From: Bacterioplanes sanyensis
GTDB lineage: Bacteria; Pseudomonadota; Gammaproteobacteria; Pseudomonadales; Oceanobacteraceae
Reading direction: 5' to 3'
NCBI RefSeq assembly: GCF_014652515.1
Contig: NZ_BMYY01000002.1
Coordinates: 1-64,000 of the forward strand
Length of the DNA stretch: 64,000 nt
In this document: piece by piece, positions 34,632-44,778 of the stretch
Position numbering within the stretch: position 1 is the first letter of the stretch
How the letters are laid out: each line of letters opens with the position of its first letter
The notes under the pieces: generated by a model
Told to the model about the DNA's origin: nothing
The model's input: the letters and a program-made list of their open reading frames with translations, nothing else
Databases searched by the model: none
Translations under genes and position numbers: made by a program

Positions 34632-37037
34632 TTAGATATGGTAAGCGCTGCTGCGGTGCTCGCGAGTTTCCTGCATAAACTGATGCAGCTGACCGAGTGA
34701 CAACGGCCGGCTGAACAAATAGCCCTGGCCCTCGTCGCAGTTGTTGCTGCGCAGAAAATCCAGTTGCGCCTGGGTTTCAACTCCCTCCGCGACCACGTCC
34801 AGACTGAGTTTGTGCGCCATAGCAATCACGGCTGCGGTAATGGCCATGTCGTTGGGGTCGTCGGGAATGTCCATGACAAATGAGCGGTCGACCTTCAATA
34901 CGTCAATGGGGAAGCGTTTGATGTAGGCCAGCGATGAATAGCCGGTACCAAAATCATCAATGGCAATGGATACGCCGGTTTTTTTGATTTCCTGCATGGT
35001 GCCAATGGCGGCTTCGACGTCGTCCATCAAGGTGCTTTCGGTGATTTCTAGCTCCAAGCATGCCGGCGGTATCTGGGTGGCTTGCAGTACATTGCCAATG
35101 TGCTCAACCAGTTTGGGGTCGGCAAACTGCTTGGCTGATAGGTTCACCGCCACTTTGGCGGTGGCTGGCAATATGTTGTCACGAATCAGTGAGCTTACCT
35201 GACGGCAGCTTTGCTCTAATACCCAGGCGCCGATTTCAAGAATTTGCCCGGTTTCTTCTGCCACCGGGATAAAGCGTCCAGGCGTGATGATGCCTTTTTC
35301 CGGATGGTCCCAGCGAATCAGGGTCTCTACGCCAGTCACGGAGTAATCGAGCATGCTGACTTTGGGCTGGAACAGCAGTGTAAACTGCTGGCGTTCGATG
35401 GCTTCTTTGATTTCTTTCTCTAGCGCCAGATGCTCCAAGATATTGTGATTCATATCCTCAGAGAAAAACTGGAAGTTATTGCGCCCCATTTCTTTGGCGC
35501 GATACATGGCCAAATCGGCGTTTTTCATCAGTGTATTAGCATCGGTTGAGTCTTCTGGCGTCATGGTGATGCCAATGCTGACCGTGGTGATGATGTCCTG
35601 ACCTTTGATTCGAATCGGGCGAGCCAGTGCTTGCAGCAGTTTTTCCGCGACCACCAAAACGTCTGACGTATGGTGAATGTCGGTGAGCAAAATGGTGAAC
35701 TCATCACCGCCGATGCGCGAGACGGTGTCGTTTTCACGCACGGTGGCTGTCAGCCGACTGGCGACCTCTTTGAGCAAAATATCGCCGGCATCGTGGCCTA
35801 AGGTATCGTTGATGCGTTTGAACTGATCCATATCGAGAAACATCAGCGCCATAGAGTTGCCCGAGCGCAGCACACTTTTAACCGATTTCTCCAACCGATT
35901 TTTAAACAAGCGACGGTTAGCCAGGCCGGTCAGAGGGTCGTAAAAGGCCAGATTTTCCATTTGAATCTGAGCGGCTTTAAGCTCGGAAATGTCTGAAATG
36001 GCGCCTAAGAAGCCCAACAGCTCACCTGAGCTGTTGTGCAATGGGCTGGCTAGCAGGTGAATCCAAGTGTGGCTGCCGTCGCGGCGACTTAAGCGCAGCT
36101 CTTGGGCGATGCTTTCTTGCTCGCAAATCAGTCGGTTCCAGCGTTGCTTTAGCAGCGGCAAGTCTTTGGGATGAATGCGCTCAAACCAGTTTTGTAGGCT
36201 GAGGTCCTGCTCTGACACCATGTGAATATCGCACCAGCGCTGGTTTACATAGGTGAGCTGCTGGTTTGGGTCAATCTGGAAAATGCCCACCGGAGACAGA
36301 GCCGTAAGTTTACGGAAGCGCTCTTCACTGGTTTTTAGCGACTGGTTTTCGGCCTCAATGGTGCGCAGCAGGCCATTGAATAAATCGACCAAGTCACCCA
36401 GTTCATCGGCATTGGTCTTTTGTGCACGAATGGAATAATCCTTGCGGCTGACGATATTGCTGAGCGTATTGCTCAGCTCGCGCATCGGCCTGAGCACCAC
36501 TTCTTGCAGGCGGTTGGCCAGTAACATGGCGAGCACCACAGTAATGGCCAAAATAATGATAGAAAACGTCACAAACTGGTTGAATCGTGCCAGTAATGCA
36601 CCGCGGCTACTTTCTAGATACAAAGTGCCAATGGGCTCTTCATCCAGGCGAATGGGGAACAGCTGCGAGAAAAACTGATCGCGATTGACTTGCAACGCTT
36701 GCAAGCTCATGGGGCAGTTCAGGCCCTTCTGATTCTCGTAATGCGCCAGTAAGCGCTGGTCACTATCAAAAATACAGCCGCGGACAACGTTGGGGTCTGC
36801 TTTGAGGGTGTTGAGGTTGTTTTGCAGCACCTGGATATCGGCAAAGGTCAGCGCTGCGGTGGCACGATTCGCAATGACTTCGCCTAAAATCGTGAGCTTG
36901 TTTTGATTGTCCTGACGAGTGAGGTAATACTCCAGTGACATAAACGCGAGGTTAGACAGTAGCAATGTCAGGCCTGTTGTCACCAATGAAATAAAAATCA
37001 GTTTGCGGCGCAGCGATTGATGGCGGAACGGGTGCAT
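34632..37037 (-). CDS. CHASE8-HAMP-PAS-GGDEF-EAL c-di-GMP protein
   Basis: 801 residues. Two membrane helices enclose a periplasmic CHASE8-like sensor (LTFADIQVLQNNLNTLKADPNV), followed by HAMP, a PAS domain (about residues 235-360), GGDEF with RIGGDEFTILL and an EAL domain whose signature reads VETLIRW, so Glu is kept but Ala is Thr. DDFGTGYSSLAYIKRFPID is intact. I chose the ATG at 37037 because GGAG is five bases before it. It overlaps the stop of a small upstream frame. Confidence 0.9.
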   Translation of the reverse strand: MHPFRHQSLRRKLIFISLVTTGLTLLLSNLAFMSLEYYLTRQDNQNKLTILGEVIANRATAALTFADIQVLQNNLNTLKADPNVVRGCIFDSDQRLLAHYENQKGLNCPMSLQALQVNRDQFFSQLFPIRLDEEPIGTLYLESSRGALLARFNQFVTFSIIILAITVVLAMLLANRLQEVVLRPMRELSNTLSNIVSRKDYSIRAQKTNADELGDLVDLFNGLLRTIEAENQSLKTSEERFRKLTALSPVGIFQIDPNQQLTYVNQRWCDIHMVSEQDLSLQNWFERIHPKDLPLLKQRWNRLICEQESIAQELRLSRRDGSHTWIHLLASPLHNSSGELLGFLGAISDISELKAAQIQMENLAFYDPLTGLANRRLFKNRLEKSVKSVLRSGNSMALMFLDMDQFKRINDTLGHDAGDILLKEVASRLTATVRENDTVSRIGGDEFTILLTDIHHTSDVLVVAEKLLQALARPIRIKGQDIITTVSIGITMTPEDSTDANTLMKNADLAMYRAKEMGRNNFQFFSEDMNHNILEHLALEKEIKEAIERQQFTLLFQPKVSMLDYSVTGVETLIRWDHPEKGIITPGRFIPVAEETGQILEIGAWVLEQSCRQVSSLIRDNILPATAKVAVNLSAKQFADPKLVEHIGNVLQATQIPPACLELEITESTLMDDVEAAIGTMQEIKKTGVSIAIDDFGTGYSSLAYIKRFPIDVLKVDRSFVMDIPDDPNDMAITAAVIAMAHKLSLDVVAEGVETQAQLDFLRSNNCDEGQGYLFSRPLSLGQLHQFMQETREHRSSAYHI

Positions 37038-37276
37038 CAATGCTCCTTATGCCGCATTGGCGGCGCCAGTTCCAACAAAATGGAACGTAACAGTAGTCTA
37101 GGCTGTTGAGCTTGGTAGAAACTGAAAGCCAGATTTAGCGGTTGTTGTGTCCACAACAGCGCTAGGCTAGTGTTTTGCTCTGCGCTAGTTAATTGGTCGG
37201 GAACGACCAATTCGACCAAGCACAATTGTGGCCGCTTCAGGTAGGTACGTGAATTCTCGTGGCTAACATACACCAT
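37037..37276 (-). CDS. Possible small protein overlapping the GGDEF-EAL start
   Basis: 79 residues, no recognised family and no signal peptide. Its TGA overlaps the ATG of the GGDEF-EAL gene (TGATG), and that gene's ribosome-binding site lies inside it, as in translationally coupled pairs. No good ribosome-binding site precedes its own ATG. It could be a chance frame. Confidence 0.25.
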   Translation of the reverse strand: MVYVSHENSRTYLKRPQLCLVELVVPDQLTSAEQNTSLALLWTQQPLNLAFSFYQAQQPRLLLRSILLELAPPMRHKEH

Positions 37277-37660
37277 GTGACTGTTATGCTCGTTTTGGCC
37301 TAATCATAAGCTTAGTCGCAGTATGCCCTTATTGGCTGGCAGCGAATAGCCTCACTTAAGCCATAGACTGGGCTATGCATAATCGAATACCGCGGGAAGT
37401 CGACTTTGTGGCCAATGAGCGAAGTCAGCTGCTGTCTGGCGGCACTTATAGCGAGTGCTGCATTATCAAGTGACGTAGATACCGCGGTAAGCCTAGTTTT
37501 AATGTTCTCTTTAAGCCCATAGATAACCTCGCCTTGTGCCAGCCCAGTGATGGTCAGAGTAAAGTGATCCATTAAGAATAGCAGCTGAGTTTGGCGCGGC
37601 AGTGAAAACAAAAAAGCCGGCACAAAGGCCGGCAATGAGGAAGAGACTAGGAAATAGAGA
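37277..37660. other. Region without a convincing gene
   Basis: Apart from the mlaC terminator at 37609-37633 and a short unmatched frame on the complementary strand (37312-37572, starting MDHFTLTITG), nothing recognisable is seen. Confidence 0.4.
37609..37633 (-). terminator. Rho-independent terminator of mlaC
   Basis: On the complementary strand GCCGGC-CTTTGT-GCCGGC is followed by TTTTTT, 28 bases after the mlaC stop. Confidence 0.9.
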
Positions 37661-38290
37661 TCAGCGCTGGGCTTGCTGTGCAGAGGGAGCCTGTTGCTCC
37701 ATTTGTGCCAATAACTCGTCCATGGACATGGACTGCAGTTGTTCAGAGAGCTGGCTGCGGTAGGTCTTCACCATGCTTAGGCCAGCCACTACGGCATCAT
37801 AGACTCGCCATTGATTGTCACGAGTTTGGTACAAACGAAAATCCAGCGGAATATTCTGGCCGTTGCTCTGCACCAGCTGCCCTTTGACTAAGGCACGATC
37901 ACCGCGCTGATTAAAGCGGGTCTGAGCCAGGGTAATCTGCTCACCGCTAAAGGATTTAAAGGCGCCGGCATAGGTACGAATTTGCAGGTCGCGGAACAGT
38001 TCAATAAAGCGTTCACGCTGTTGGTTATCGGCGCGGCGCCAATGCTTACCTAAAGCGCCCATGGCGATGCGTTGTTGGTCGATAGCGGGAGTGATGTAGG
38101 TCATCACCAGATGGCGCACTTGCTCTTCGGTGCGATCTTCCACCGGCAAGCGCTTCAGCTCGTCAATGATGCCTTGAGTGGCAGATTGCACGACTTGCTC
38201 GGGCGGCTGTTGCGCGCTGGCAAAGTTGGCCGCCAGCAGCATGGCGGTCACCACGATAAACGAAGCCGCTGATTGCATGGCAATACGCAT
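37661..38290 (-). CDS. mlaC: MlaC/Ttg2D-like periplasmic phospholipid-binding protein
   Basis: 209 residues: signal peptide ending ASA, then the MlaC fold (ERFIELFRDLQIRTYAGAFKSFSGEQI, DFRLYQTRDNQWRVYDAVVAGLSMVKTYRSQ). MlaC ferries phospholipid between the outer-membrane MlaA complex and the inner-membrane MlaFEDB transporter. Normally it sits in mlaFEDCB; here it stands alone with its own terminator and no mlaFED or mlaB beside it. The C-terminal Gln-rich tail is not conserved in the family. Confidence 0.9.
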   Translation of the reverse strand: MRIAMQSAASFIVVTAMLLAANFASAQQPPEQVVQSATQGIIDELKRLPVEDRTEEQVRHLVMTYITPAIDQQRIAMGALGKHWRRADNQQRERFIELFRDLQIRTYAGAFKSFSGEQITLAQTRFNQRGDRALVKGQLVQSNGQNIPLDFRLYQTRDNQWRVYDAVVAGLSMVKTYRSQLSEQLQSMSMDELLAQMEQQAPSAQQAQR

Positions 38291-38393
38291 AATCTGACCT
38301 CTGGTTGAATGAATATGTGGGGCAGTATGGACGCCTATAGGTCATCAGAGTAGTCAGATTTACGCAAATTACCTGTTCTTTAAGTGGAACAGT

Positions 38394-38813
38394 TCAGCTT
38401 TTGTTTAGACTATTGTATTGATAGCTATCGTCAATTAGTGCAATACCACGTCGCTTTAATGGCTCGCTCAACTCTGCCGGAACCTCGGTAAACAACAGGC
38501 TGAGTTGCTCTTCATCGGCCCACTTCACGACGTGATGTAGCAGTTGATGCATGACACCGCGGCGCTGCGTTACGGTGCGCACGGCGGCTTGGCTCAGCGT
38601 GACTTGTCCCTCGCTTTGCTGCGCTAACAGGCAGCCAACAATGCGGTCGTTAAAACGGCCGGCAATGAGCCATTGATGCGGTTGTTGCAGCCACTGATGC
38701 AGCTCTTCTGTGCTGAGTTTAAGGCCTTGCGGCTGGGTATCTTGGTGAATCTTGCCCAAGTCTATCCAGTCTTGCTCAGTGGGCTGGGTGATGTGCTCTA
38801 AACGTACTGGCAC
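38394..38813 (-). CDS. panZ: PanZ/PanM-like GNAT protein (PanD maturation factor)
   Basis: 139 residues with one GNAT domain. DWIDLGKIHQDTQPQGL, WLIAGRFNDRIVGCLL and the acetyl-CoA loop VRTVTQRRGV align with PanZ, which binds acetyl-CoA and triggers self-cleavage of aspartate decarboxylase PanD for beta-alanine synthesis. It has about 12 more residues than E. coli PanZ. It is divergent from hisB with a gap of 108 bases. Confidence 0.78.
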   Translation of the reverse strand: MPVRLEHITQPTEQDWIDLGKIHQDTQPQGLKLSTEELHQWLQQPHQWLIAGRFNDRIVGCLLAQQSEGQVTLSQAAVRTVTQRRGVMHQLLHHVVKWADEEQLSLLFTEVPAELSEPLKRRGIALIDDSYQYNSLNKS

Positions 38814-38921
38814 GAAGGTCTCCTGTGTTTTTGACGATGGATATGGCTGCTCGTCTACTTTCTTTGGCGCGTTGCTTTATAATGCCTTTCCTACTTTTTT
38901 GCGAGAGATCGGAGCAGTTTC

Positions 38922-39512
38922 ATGGCACGCAGCGCAACGGTTGAGCGCAACACGCTCGAAACCCAGATTCGCGTCAGCATTAATCTGGACGGTACCGGCA
39001 AGGCTCAGTTCAATACGGGGGTGCCTTTTCTGGAGCATATGCTCGATCAGATTGCCCGCCATGGCCTGATTGATCTCGATATTCATTGCGATGGTGATAC
39101 CCACATTGATGACCATCATACGGTGGAAGACATTGGCATTACCTTAGGCCAGGCCTTTGCCCAGGCTATTGGCGATAAAAAAGGTATTGTGCGCTATGGC
39201 CATTCCTACGTGCCATTAGATGAGGCGCTGTCACGGGTGGTGATCGACTTCTCTGGCCGCCCGGGCCTAGATATGAAAGTGGAGTTCACTCGCGGCAATA
39301 TTGGCCGCTTCGACACCCAGTTGTTCTGGGAGTTTTTCCAAGGCTTTGTGAATCACGCCAATGTCACTTTGCACATTGATAACCTCAAGGGCTTTAACGC
39401 CCACCATCAGGCGGAAACCATTTTCAAAGCCTTTGGCCGTGCTCTGCGCATGGCCGTTGAGCTGGATCCGCGCATGGCGGGGGTGACTCCCTCTACCAAA
39501 GGCTCATTGTAA
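38922..39512 (+). CDS. hisB: Imidazoleglycerol-phosphate dehydratase
   Basis: 196 residues of the monofunctional His[28 protein letters not shown] and [13 protein letters not shown] carry the manganese-binding His. Converts imidazole glycerol phosphate to imidazole acetol phosphate in histidine synthesis. First gene of hisBHAF; a TATAAT lies at 38878-38883. Confidence 0.97.
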   Translation: MARSATVERNTLETQIRVSINLDGTGKAQFNTGVPFLEHMLDQIARHGLIDLDIHCDGDTHIDDHHTVEDIGITLGQAFAQAIGDKKGIVRYGHSYVPLDEALSRVVIDFSGRPGLDMKVEFTRGNIGRFDTQLFWEFFQGFVNHANVTLHIDNLKGFNAHHQAETIFKAFGRALRMAVELDPRMAGVTPSTKGSL

Positions 39513-39521
39513 GGAAGCACC

Positions 39522-40172
39522 ATGGCAGTAATGAGCAAGCGATGCGCCGTAATTGATTATGGCATGGGCAATTTGCACTCCGCCCACGGAGCACTGCAGC
39601 ATGTTGCTCCCGATACCGAGGTGTTAGTCACCCGTGATCCAGAGCAAATATTAAGCGCTGATCACGTGGTGCTGCCTGGCGTGGGGGCCATTCGCGATTG
39701 CATGGCAGAGATGCGGGCGCAGGGCATCGATCAAGTCGTTGAAGAGGTGCGTCGCAGCAAACCCTTGCTGGGTATCTGTGTTGGCTTGCAATCCATGTTA
39801 CAGCACAGCGCGGAAAATGGCGGTGTTGAGGGCATGGGGCTATTTGCCGGTGAGGTAAAGTTTTTTGCCGAACAGCCAGAGGTGCAGCAACAGCAGCTAA
39901 AAGTGCCGCACATGGGTTGGAATCAGGTGCAGCAAGAAGCGCACCCTTTATGGCACGGCATTGCCGATAACAGCCGCTTCTATTTTGTTCACTCCTACTA
40001 TGTTGAGGCCGGCGACCCCCAGCAGGTGATGGGACGTTGCCACTATGGCGTCAGCTTCGATGCGGCGCTGGCTCAGGACAATGTGTTTGCGGTGCAGTTC
40101 CACCCAGAAAAAAGCCACAACGCCGGCCTGGCGTTGCTGAAAAATTTCCTCGCCTGGGATGGTCAGGCGTAA
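39522..40172 (+). CDS. hisH: Imidazole glycerol phosphate synthase, glutaminase subunit
   Basis: 216 residues of a class I glutamine amidotransferase. The nucleophile elbow is [11 protein letters not shown], and the His-Glu pair is in [12 protein letters not shown]. It feeds ammonia to HisF. ATG at 39522 follows AAGGAAG; 10 bases after hisB. Confidence 0.96.
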   Translation: MAVMSKRCAVIDYGMGNLHSAHGALQHVAPDTEVLVTRDPEQILSADHVVLPGVGAIRDCMAEMRAQGIDQVVEEVRRSKPLLGICVGLQSMLQHSAENGGVEGMGLFAGEVKFFAEQPEVQQQQLKVPHMGWNQVQQEAHPLWHGIADNSRFYFVHSYYVEAGDPQQVMGRCHYGVSFDAALAQDNVFAVQFHPEKSHNAGLALLKNFLAWDGQA

Positions 40173-40206
40173 AGCCGCCATCAGGCTCTGTAGAGAGGTA
40201 AGCGTT

Positions 40207-40953
40207 ATGTTGGTGATTCCCGCCATTGATTTGAAAGATGGCCAGTGTGTGCGCCTGCGCCAAGGGCGTATGGAAGATTCGACCGTGTTTGGTGATCAAC
40301 CCGTTGATATGGCTAAGCGTTGGGTTGATGCCGGCTGTCGCCGTCTGCATTTGGTCGATTTAAACGGCGCGTTTGCTGGCGAGCCGGTGAATGGCGATGC
40401 GGTCACTGCCATTGCCAAGGCCTACCCTGAGTTACCGATTCAAATTGGCGGTGGCATTCGCTCGCTGGAGACCATTGAACACTACATTAAAGCCGGCGTT
40501 AGTCAGGTCATTATTGGCACCAAGGCGGTGAAAGAACCGCAGTTTGTCGCTGAGGCCTGCCGCGCTTTCCCGGGTGCGATTATTGTTGGCCTGGATGCCA
40601 AAGATGGCTTCGTCGCTACCGATGGTTGGGCCGAAGTGTCTGAGGTAAAAGCGGTTGAGCTGGCTAAGCAGTTTAAAGACGACGGCGTGATGTCGATTGT
40701 TTACACCGACATTGCCCGTGACGGCATGATGCAGGGCGTCAACATTGAAGCCACGGTACAGTTGGCTGAAGAAGGCGGTATTCCTGTGATCGCTTCGGGT
40801 GGCGTGACCAATATGGATGACATTCGCCAGTTAGCCGCGGTGGCGGGTCGTGGTGTTATGGGCGCCATTACCGGCCGCGCCATTTATGAAGGCACCTTGG
40901 ATGTCGCAGAAGCGCAGCAAGTGGCCGACGAGCTGTGTGGAGCAGCGGTCTGA
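40207..40953 (+). CDS. hisA: ProFAR isomerase
   Basis: 248-residue (beta/alpha)8 barrel: [15 protein letters not shown] with catalytic Asp8, [11 protein letters not shown], and the second Asp in [10 protein letters not shown]. Isomerises ProFAR to PRFAR. I chose the ATG at 40207 because AGAGG precedes it by about eight bases. Its TGA overlaps the hisF start. Confidence 0.96.
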   Translation: MLVIPAIDLKDGQCVRLRQGRMEDSTVFGDQPVDMAKRWVDAGCRRLHLVDLNGAFAGEPVNGDAVTAIAKAYPELPIQIGGGIRSLETIEHYIKAGVSQVIIGTKAVKEPQFVAEACRAFPGAIIVGLDAKDGFVATDGWAEVSEVKAVELAKQFKDDGVMSIVYTDIARDGMMQGVNIEATVQLAEEGGIPVIASGGVTNMDDIRQLAAVAGRGVMGAITGRAIYEGTLDVAEAQQVADELCGAAV

Positions 40954-41717
40954 TGGCGCTGGCAAAACGCATTATTCCTTGCCTCGACGTGGATCAAGGA
41001 CGGGTGGTGAAAGGCGTCAACTTTGTCGGCATTCGCGATGCCGGCGACCCGGTTGAAATAGCCAGGCGCTATAACGATCAGGGTGCGGATGAAATCACCT
41101 TTCTCGATATCACCGCCAGCCATGAAGGTCGGGAAACCACAGTACACATGGTGGAAGCCATTGCCGAGCAGGTGTTTATACCTCTGACTGTTGGTGGCGG
41201 CATTCGTGAGCTGGCCGATATTCGCCGTATGCTCAACGCCGGTGCCGATAAAGTGTCGATCAACTCAGCGGCGGTGCATAACCCTGAGCTGGTGCAGCAA
41301 GCGTCGGATAAGTTCGGTGCGCAGTGCATTGTGGTGGCCATCGATGCCAAGCAAGTCGGCGAGCACAAATGGGAGATTTTCACCCACGGTGGGCGCAAGC
41401 CGACGGGGATTGATGCCGTTGAGTGGGCGCAAAAGATGGCGCAGTTGGGGGCGGGTGAAATTCTGCTCACCAGCATGGATCGCGACGGTGTGAAAACTGG
41501 CTTTGATCTGGGTGTGACCCGGGCCATCAGTGATGCCGTCAGTATTCCGGTAATTGCGTCTGGCGGTGTGGGCAACCTGGATCATTTGGTCGAAGGGGTA
41601 CAGCAGGGCGGCGCCGATGCGGTGTTGGCGGCGAGTATCTTTCACTTTGGTGAATACACCGTGATGCAGGCCAAAGAGCACATGGCCGCAGCGGGCATTG
41701 AAATGCGCCTCGACTAA
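40953..41717 (+). CDS. hisF: Imidazole glycerol phosphate synthase, cyclase subunit
   Basis: 254-residue barrel: [21 protein letters not shown] (catalytic Asp11), [15 protein letters not shown] and [15 protein letters not shown]. Uses HisH-derived ammonia to close the imidazole ring. Start overlaps the hisA stop (TGATG). Confidence 0.97.
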   Translation: MALAKRIIPCLDVDQGRVVKGVNFVGIRDAGDPVEIARRYNDQGADEITFLDITASHEGRETTVHMVEAIAEQVFIPLTVGGGIRELADIRRMLNAGADKVSINSAAVHNPELVQQASDKFGAQCIVVAIDAKQVGEHKWEIFTHGGRKPTGIDAVEWAQKMAQLGAGEILLTSMDRDGVKTGFDLGVTRAISDAVSIPVIASGGVGNLDHLVEGVQQGGADAVLAASIFHFGEYTVMQAKEHMAAAGIEMRLD

Positions 41718-41730
41718 ATCTGGCAGACAC

Positions 41731-41759
41731 AAAAAAAGCAGGCTGAGCCTGCTTTTTTT
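41731..41759. terminator. Bidirectional terminator between hisF and serA
   Basis: GCAGGC-TGA-GCCTGC with seven A before and seven T after; serves both converging operons. Confidence 0.93.
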
Positions 41760-41774
41760 GTGTCCATCCATCAA

Positions 41775-43004
41775 TCAGTAGAGTACGCGGGCACGAATAG
41801 TGCCTTCTACTTGCTTGATTTTCTCCAGCGCCAGATCGCTGACATCGGCAGCGACATCAATCACCACATAGCCGACTTCTTCAACGGTTTGCAGGTACTG
41901 GCCGCAAATGTTGATGTTGTTGTCAGCGAAAATCTGGTTGATGGCGTTCATCACACCCGGCACGTTTTTGTGGATGTGCAAAATACGGTGCACGTCTGGG
42001 TTAGCAGGCAGGGCCACCTCTGGGAAGTTAACCGACGAAGTGGTCGTACCGTTATCGCTGTAGGTAGACAATTTTTCACCCACTTCACGGCCGATGTTTT
42101 CCTGAGCTTCCAGTGTTGAGCCGCCGACGTGCGGTGTCAGAATGACATTGTCGAACTCGCGCAATGGAGTGACAAACTCTTCATCATTCGAGCGTGGCTC
42201 AACCGGGAACACGTCAATGGCCGCACCGAGCAGTTTTTTGCTGCGAATGGCATCCGCTAACGCGTCGATGTCCACCACGGTGCCGCGCGAGGCATTCAGC
42301 AAGATGGCGCCTTGCTTCATCTGGGCAAATTGCTCTGGCCCCATCATCCACTTGGTGGCTGCAGTTTCTGGTACGTGCAGGGAGACAACATCAGCGATGT
42401 TCAACAGCTCTTGCAGGCTACCGACTTGCTTGGCGTTACCGATTGGCAACTTGGTGACAACATCATAGAAGTACACTTCCATACCCAAGCCTTCGGCCAT
42501 CACCGACAGCTGGGTGCCGATGCTGCCGTAGCCAACAATGCCCAGCTTTTTGCCGCGAATTTCATAGGAGTCCGCGGCGGACTTCATCCAGCCGCCGCGA
42601 TGGCAGCTGGCATTTTTCTCTGGAATGCCGCGCATCAGCATGATCATTTCAGCCAGGCTCAGTTCGGCAACTGAACGCGTGTTCGAGTAAGGCGCGTTGA
42701 ACACAGCGATGCCGCGCTCGGTAGCGGCTTTCAAATCGACTTGGTTGGTACCGATACAGAAACATCCCACCGCAATCAGCTTTTCAGCGGCATCAAAGAT
42801 GTCGGCGGTGAGCTGGGTGCGTGAGCGAATGCCAACAAAGTGGGCATCTTTGATGCGCTCTTTCAGCTCGTCGGCTGGCAGCGAGGTTTTAAGATACTCA
42901 ATGTTGGTATAACCCGCAGCTTGCAGTGTGTCGAGAGCGGACTGGTGCACGCCTTCTAATAGAAGGAACTTGATCTTGCTTTTGTCCAGAGATGTCTGTG
43001 CCAT
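41775..43004 (-). CDS. serA: D-3-phosphoglycerate dehydrogenase
   Basis: 409 residues, E. coli length. The NAD site is LGIVGYGSIGTQLSVMAEGLGMEVYFYD; catalytic Arg, Glu and His lie in LNASRGT, and ILTPHVGGST; a C-terminal ACT domain (HKNVPGVMNAINQIFADNNINI) gives serine feedback. First step of serine synthesis. I chose ATG 43004 by family length. On the serA side of the intergenic region there is a TTGACA at 43228-43233 and a hairpin CGGAGTG-AAAAC-CACTCCG at 43175-43193 in its leader. Confidence 0.96.
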   Translation of the reverse strand: MAQTSLDKSKIKFLLLEGVHQSALDTLQAAGYTNIEYLKTSLPADELKERIKDAHFVGIRSRTQLTADIFDAAEKLIAVGCFCIGTNQVDLKAATERGIAVFNAPYSNTRSVAELSLAEMIMLMRGIPEKNASCHRGGWMKSAADSYEIRGKKLGIVGYGSIGTQLSVMAEGLGMEVYFYDVVTKLPIGNAKQVGSLQELLNIADVVSLHVPETAATKWMMGPEQFAQMKQGAILLNASRGTVVDIDALADAIRSKKLLGAAIDVFPVEPRSNDEEFVTPLREFDNVILTPHVGGSTLEAQENIGREVGEKLSTYSDNGTTTSSVNFPEVALPANPDVHRILHIHKNVPGVMNAINQIFADNNINICGQYLQTVEEVGYVVIDVAADVSDLALEKIKQVEGTIRARVLY

Positions 43005-43308
43005 GGAGGGTACCTGTATTAATGATGACGGAAACCGCGGAAGAGCCTGGGCAAGCTCGAAAAACCTCATATTGTCACAGTCGATGCACTAAGCCTTCAG
43101 TGGCTTTGCTGCACAGCGAATGATGTTTGATTGAGGCTGTGAGAGCTCCCCCTTGAATTCGGACGCATGGCTCCCGGAGTGAAAACCACTCCGAAATAAG
43201 AGGCGCGTATGCTAGCATAATTGCGTATGTCAACGTGAGGATTAGGGAAATAATCAACCTGTACCATTTTTCACGTTGCCGTGAATTTTCTTCATACGCG
43301 GAACCATC
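43005..43308. other. serA / hydroxyglutarate dehydrogenase intergenic region
   Basis: No gene is seen. A perfect 7-bp inverted repeat (43175-43193) lies in what would be the serA leader, and a TTGACA pointing toward serA (43228-43233) has only a weak -10 at normal distance. Confidence 0.4.
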
Positions 43309-44712
43309 ATGACCTCCCTGACCCAAGACGCCCTGATTGAGCAGCTTACGGCCATTGTCGGTGCCGACAAGGTACGTACCGACGACGACTCACTGCAGAC
43401 CTTCGGTAAAGACTGGACCAAGGTGTACGAACCTAAGCCCAGTGCCATTGTGTTTCCCAAAACCACTGAGCAAGTGCGAGATATCGTGCTGCTGGCCAAT
43501 CAGCATCAGCTGGCTTTAGTGCCGTCGGGTGGGCGTACGGGTTTAAGTGCAGGCGCTGTCGCTGCCAATGGTGAAGTGGTGGTGGCGTTTGATTACATGA
43601 ATCAAATCAGCGACTTCAATGCCGTAGACCGCACGGTAAAATGCGGTGCTGGTGTGATCACTGAGCAGCTGCAGAGCTTTGCCGAAGAGCAGGGATTGTT
43701 TTACCCGGTGGACTTCGCGTCGGCCGGTTCCAGCCAGCTGGGCGGCAATATCAGTACCAATGCCGGCGGTATTAAGGTGATTCGTTGGGGCATGACACGA
43801 GATTGGGTGGCTGGCCTAACGGTTGTTACAGGGCAGGGAGAGATCCTGAACCTGAATAAAGACTTGCTGAAAAATAACACTGGCTATGACATGCGCCAGC
43901 TGTTCATTGGTGGCGAGGGGACGTTGGGCTTTGTTACGGAAGCGACCATGCGTCTGACGCGCCCACCCAAGAATCTAACCGTATTGGTGTTGGGCGTTCC
44001 TGAGCTGGACGACGTCATGAAGGTGCTCAACCAGTTTCAATCGCAGATGGATTTAACCGCTTTTGAGTTCTTCTCAGACAAAGCGCTGCAAAAAGTGCTG
44101 GCTCGTGGCGATGTGCCGGCACCGTTTGAATCCAGCACCGATTTTTATGCATTGATTGAGTTTGAAGCGCTCACCGAAGCCGAGCTGGATTCGGCCATGA
44201 CCTTGTTTGAGCAGTGTCTGGAGCAAGGCTGGGTAGCCGATGGCGTGATCAGTCAAAGCGAAACCCAAGCGGCAAATTTGTGGCGCTTGCGTGAGGACAT
44301 CTCGGAAACCATTTCAGAATGGACGCCGTACAAAAACGACATCTCGGTCGTTGTCTCTAAGGTGCCACCTTTCCTACGTGACATTGATTCCGTGGTGAGT
44401 CGCGAATACCCCGACTTTGACATCATTTGGTTCGGTCACATTGGTGACGGCAACTTGCACCTGAACATTCTCAAGCCCGACGACCTGGCGAAAGAGGAGT
44501 TCTTTGAGCGCTGCAATAAGGTGTCACAGTGGGTGTTTGAGATTGTTGCTAAGTACGATGGCTCGGTGTCGGCTGAACACGGCGTTGGGCTCACCAAAAA
44601 GCCGTATCTGGAGTACAGCCGCTCGGCCGCAGAGCTGGCCTATATGAAGGCGGTGAAAGCGGTGTTTGACCCGAACAATGTGATGAACCCGGGCAAGCTG
44701 ATCGACTTGTAA
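43309..44712 (+). CDS. FAD-linked D-2-hydroxyglutarate dehydrogenase
   Basis: 467 residues of the FAD-linked oxidase family: PSGGRTGLSAGAV, SSQLGGNISTNAGGIKVIRWGMTRDWV (FAD) and a C-terminal IWFGHIGDGNLHLNI with the metal His. It oxidises D-2-hydroxyglutarate to 2-oxoglutarate. SerA reduces 2-oxoglutarate to D-2-hydroxyglutarate as a side reaction to drive serine synthesis in Pseudomonas, so the divergent pair fits a coupled cycle. ATG at 43309. Confidence 0.87.
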   Translation: MTSLTQDALIEQLTAIVGADKVRTDDDSLQTFGKDWTKVYEPKPSAIVFPKTTEQVRDIVLLANQHQLALVPSGGRTGLSAGAVAANGEVVVAFDYMNQISDFNAVDRTVKCGAGVITEQLQSFAEEQGLFYPVDFASAGSSQLGGNISTNAGGIKVIRWGMTRDWVAGLTVVTGQGEILNLNKDLLKNNTGYDMRQLFIGGEGTLGFVTEATMRLTRPPKNLTVLVLGVPELDDVMKVLNQFQSQMDLTAFEFFSDKALQKVLARGDVPAPFESSTDFYALIEFEALTEAELDSAMTLFEQCLEQGWVADGVISQSETQAANLWRLREDISETISEWTPYKNDISVVVSKVPPFLRDIDSVVSREYPDFDIIWFGHIGDGNLHLNILKPDDLAKEEFFERCNKVSQWVFEIVAKYDGSVSAEHGVGLTKKPYLEYSRSAAELAYMKAVKAVFDPNNVMNPGKLIDL

Positions 44713-44734
44713 ACCTGCCTTTGTTGTCAGTATT

Positions 44735-44762
44735 AAAAAGCAGCCAATCGGCTGCTTTTTTT
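44735..44762. terminator. Bidirectional terminator
   Basis: AGCAGCC-AATC-GGCTGCT with flanking A and T runs, between the converging dehydrogenase and penicillin-binding protein genes. Confidence 0.92.
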
Positions 44763-44778
44763 GTTTACTGTCTCGCTG

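Noticed and set aside
37312-37635. 107-codon frame after mlaC as an mlaB/STAS gene
   Set aside because: Its first codon lies at the mlaC terminator, it has no ribosome-binding site and shows no STAS-domain pattern.
43175-43193. Glycine or serine riboswitch before serA
   Set aside because: Only a single simple hairpin is seen; no conserved riboswitch core was recognised.
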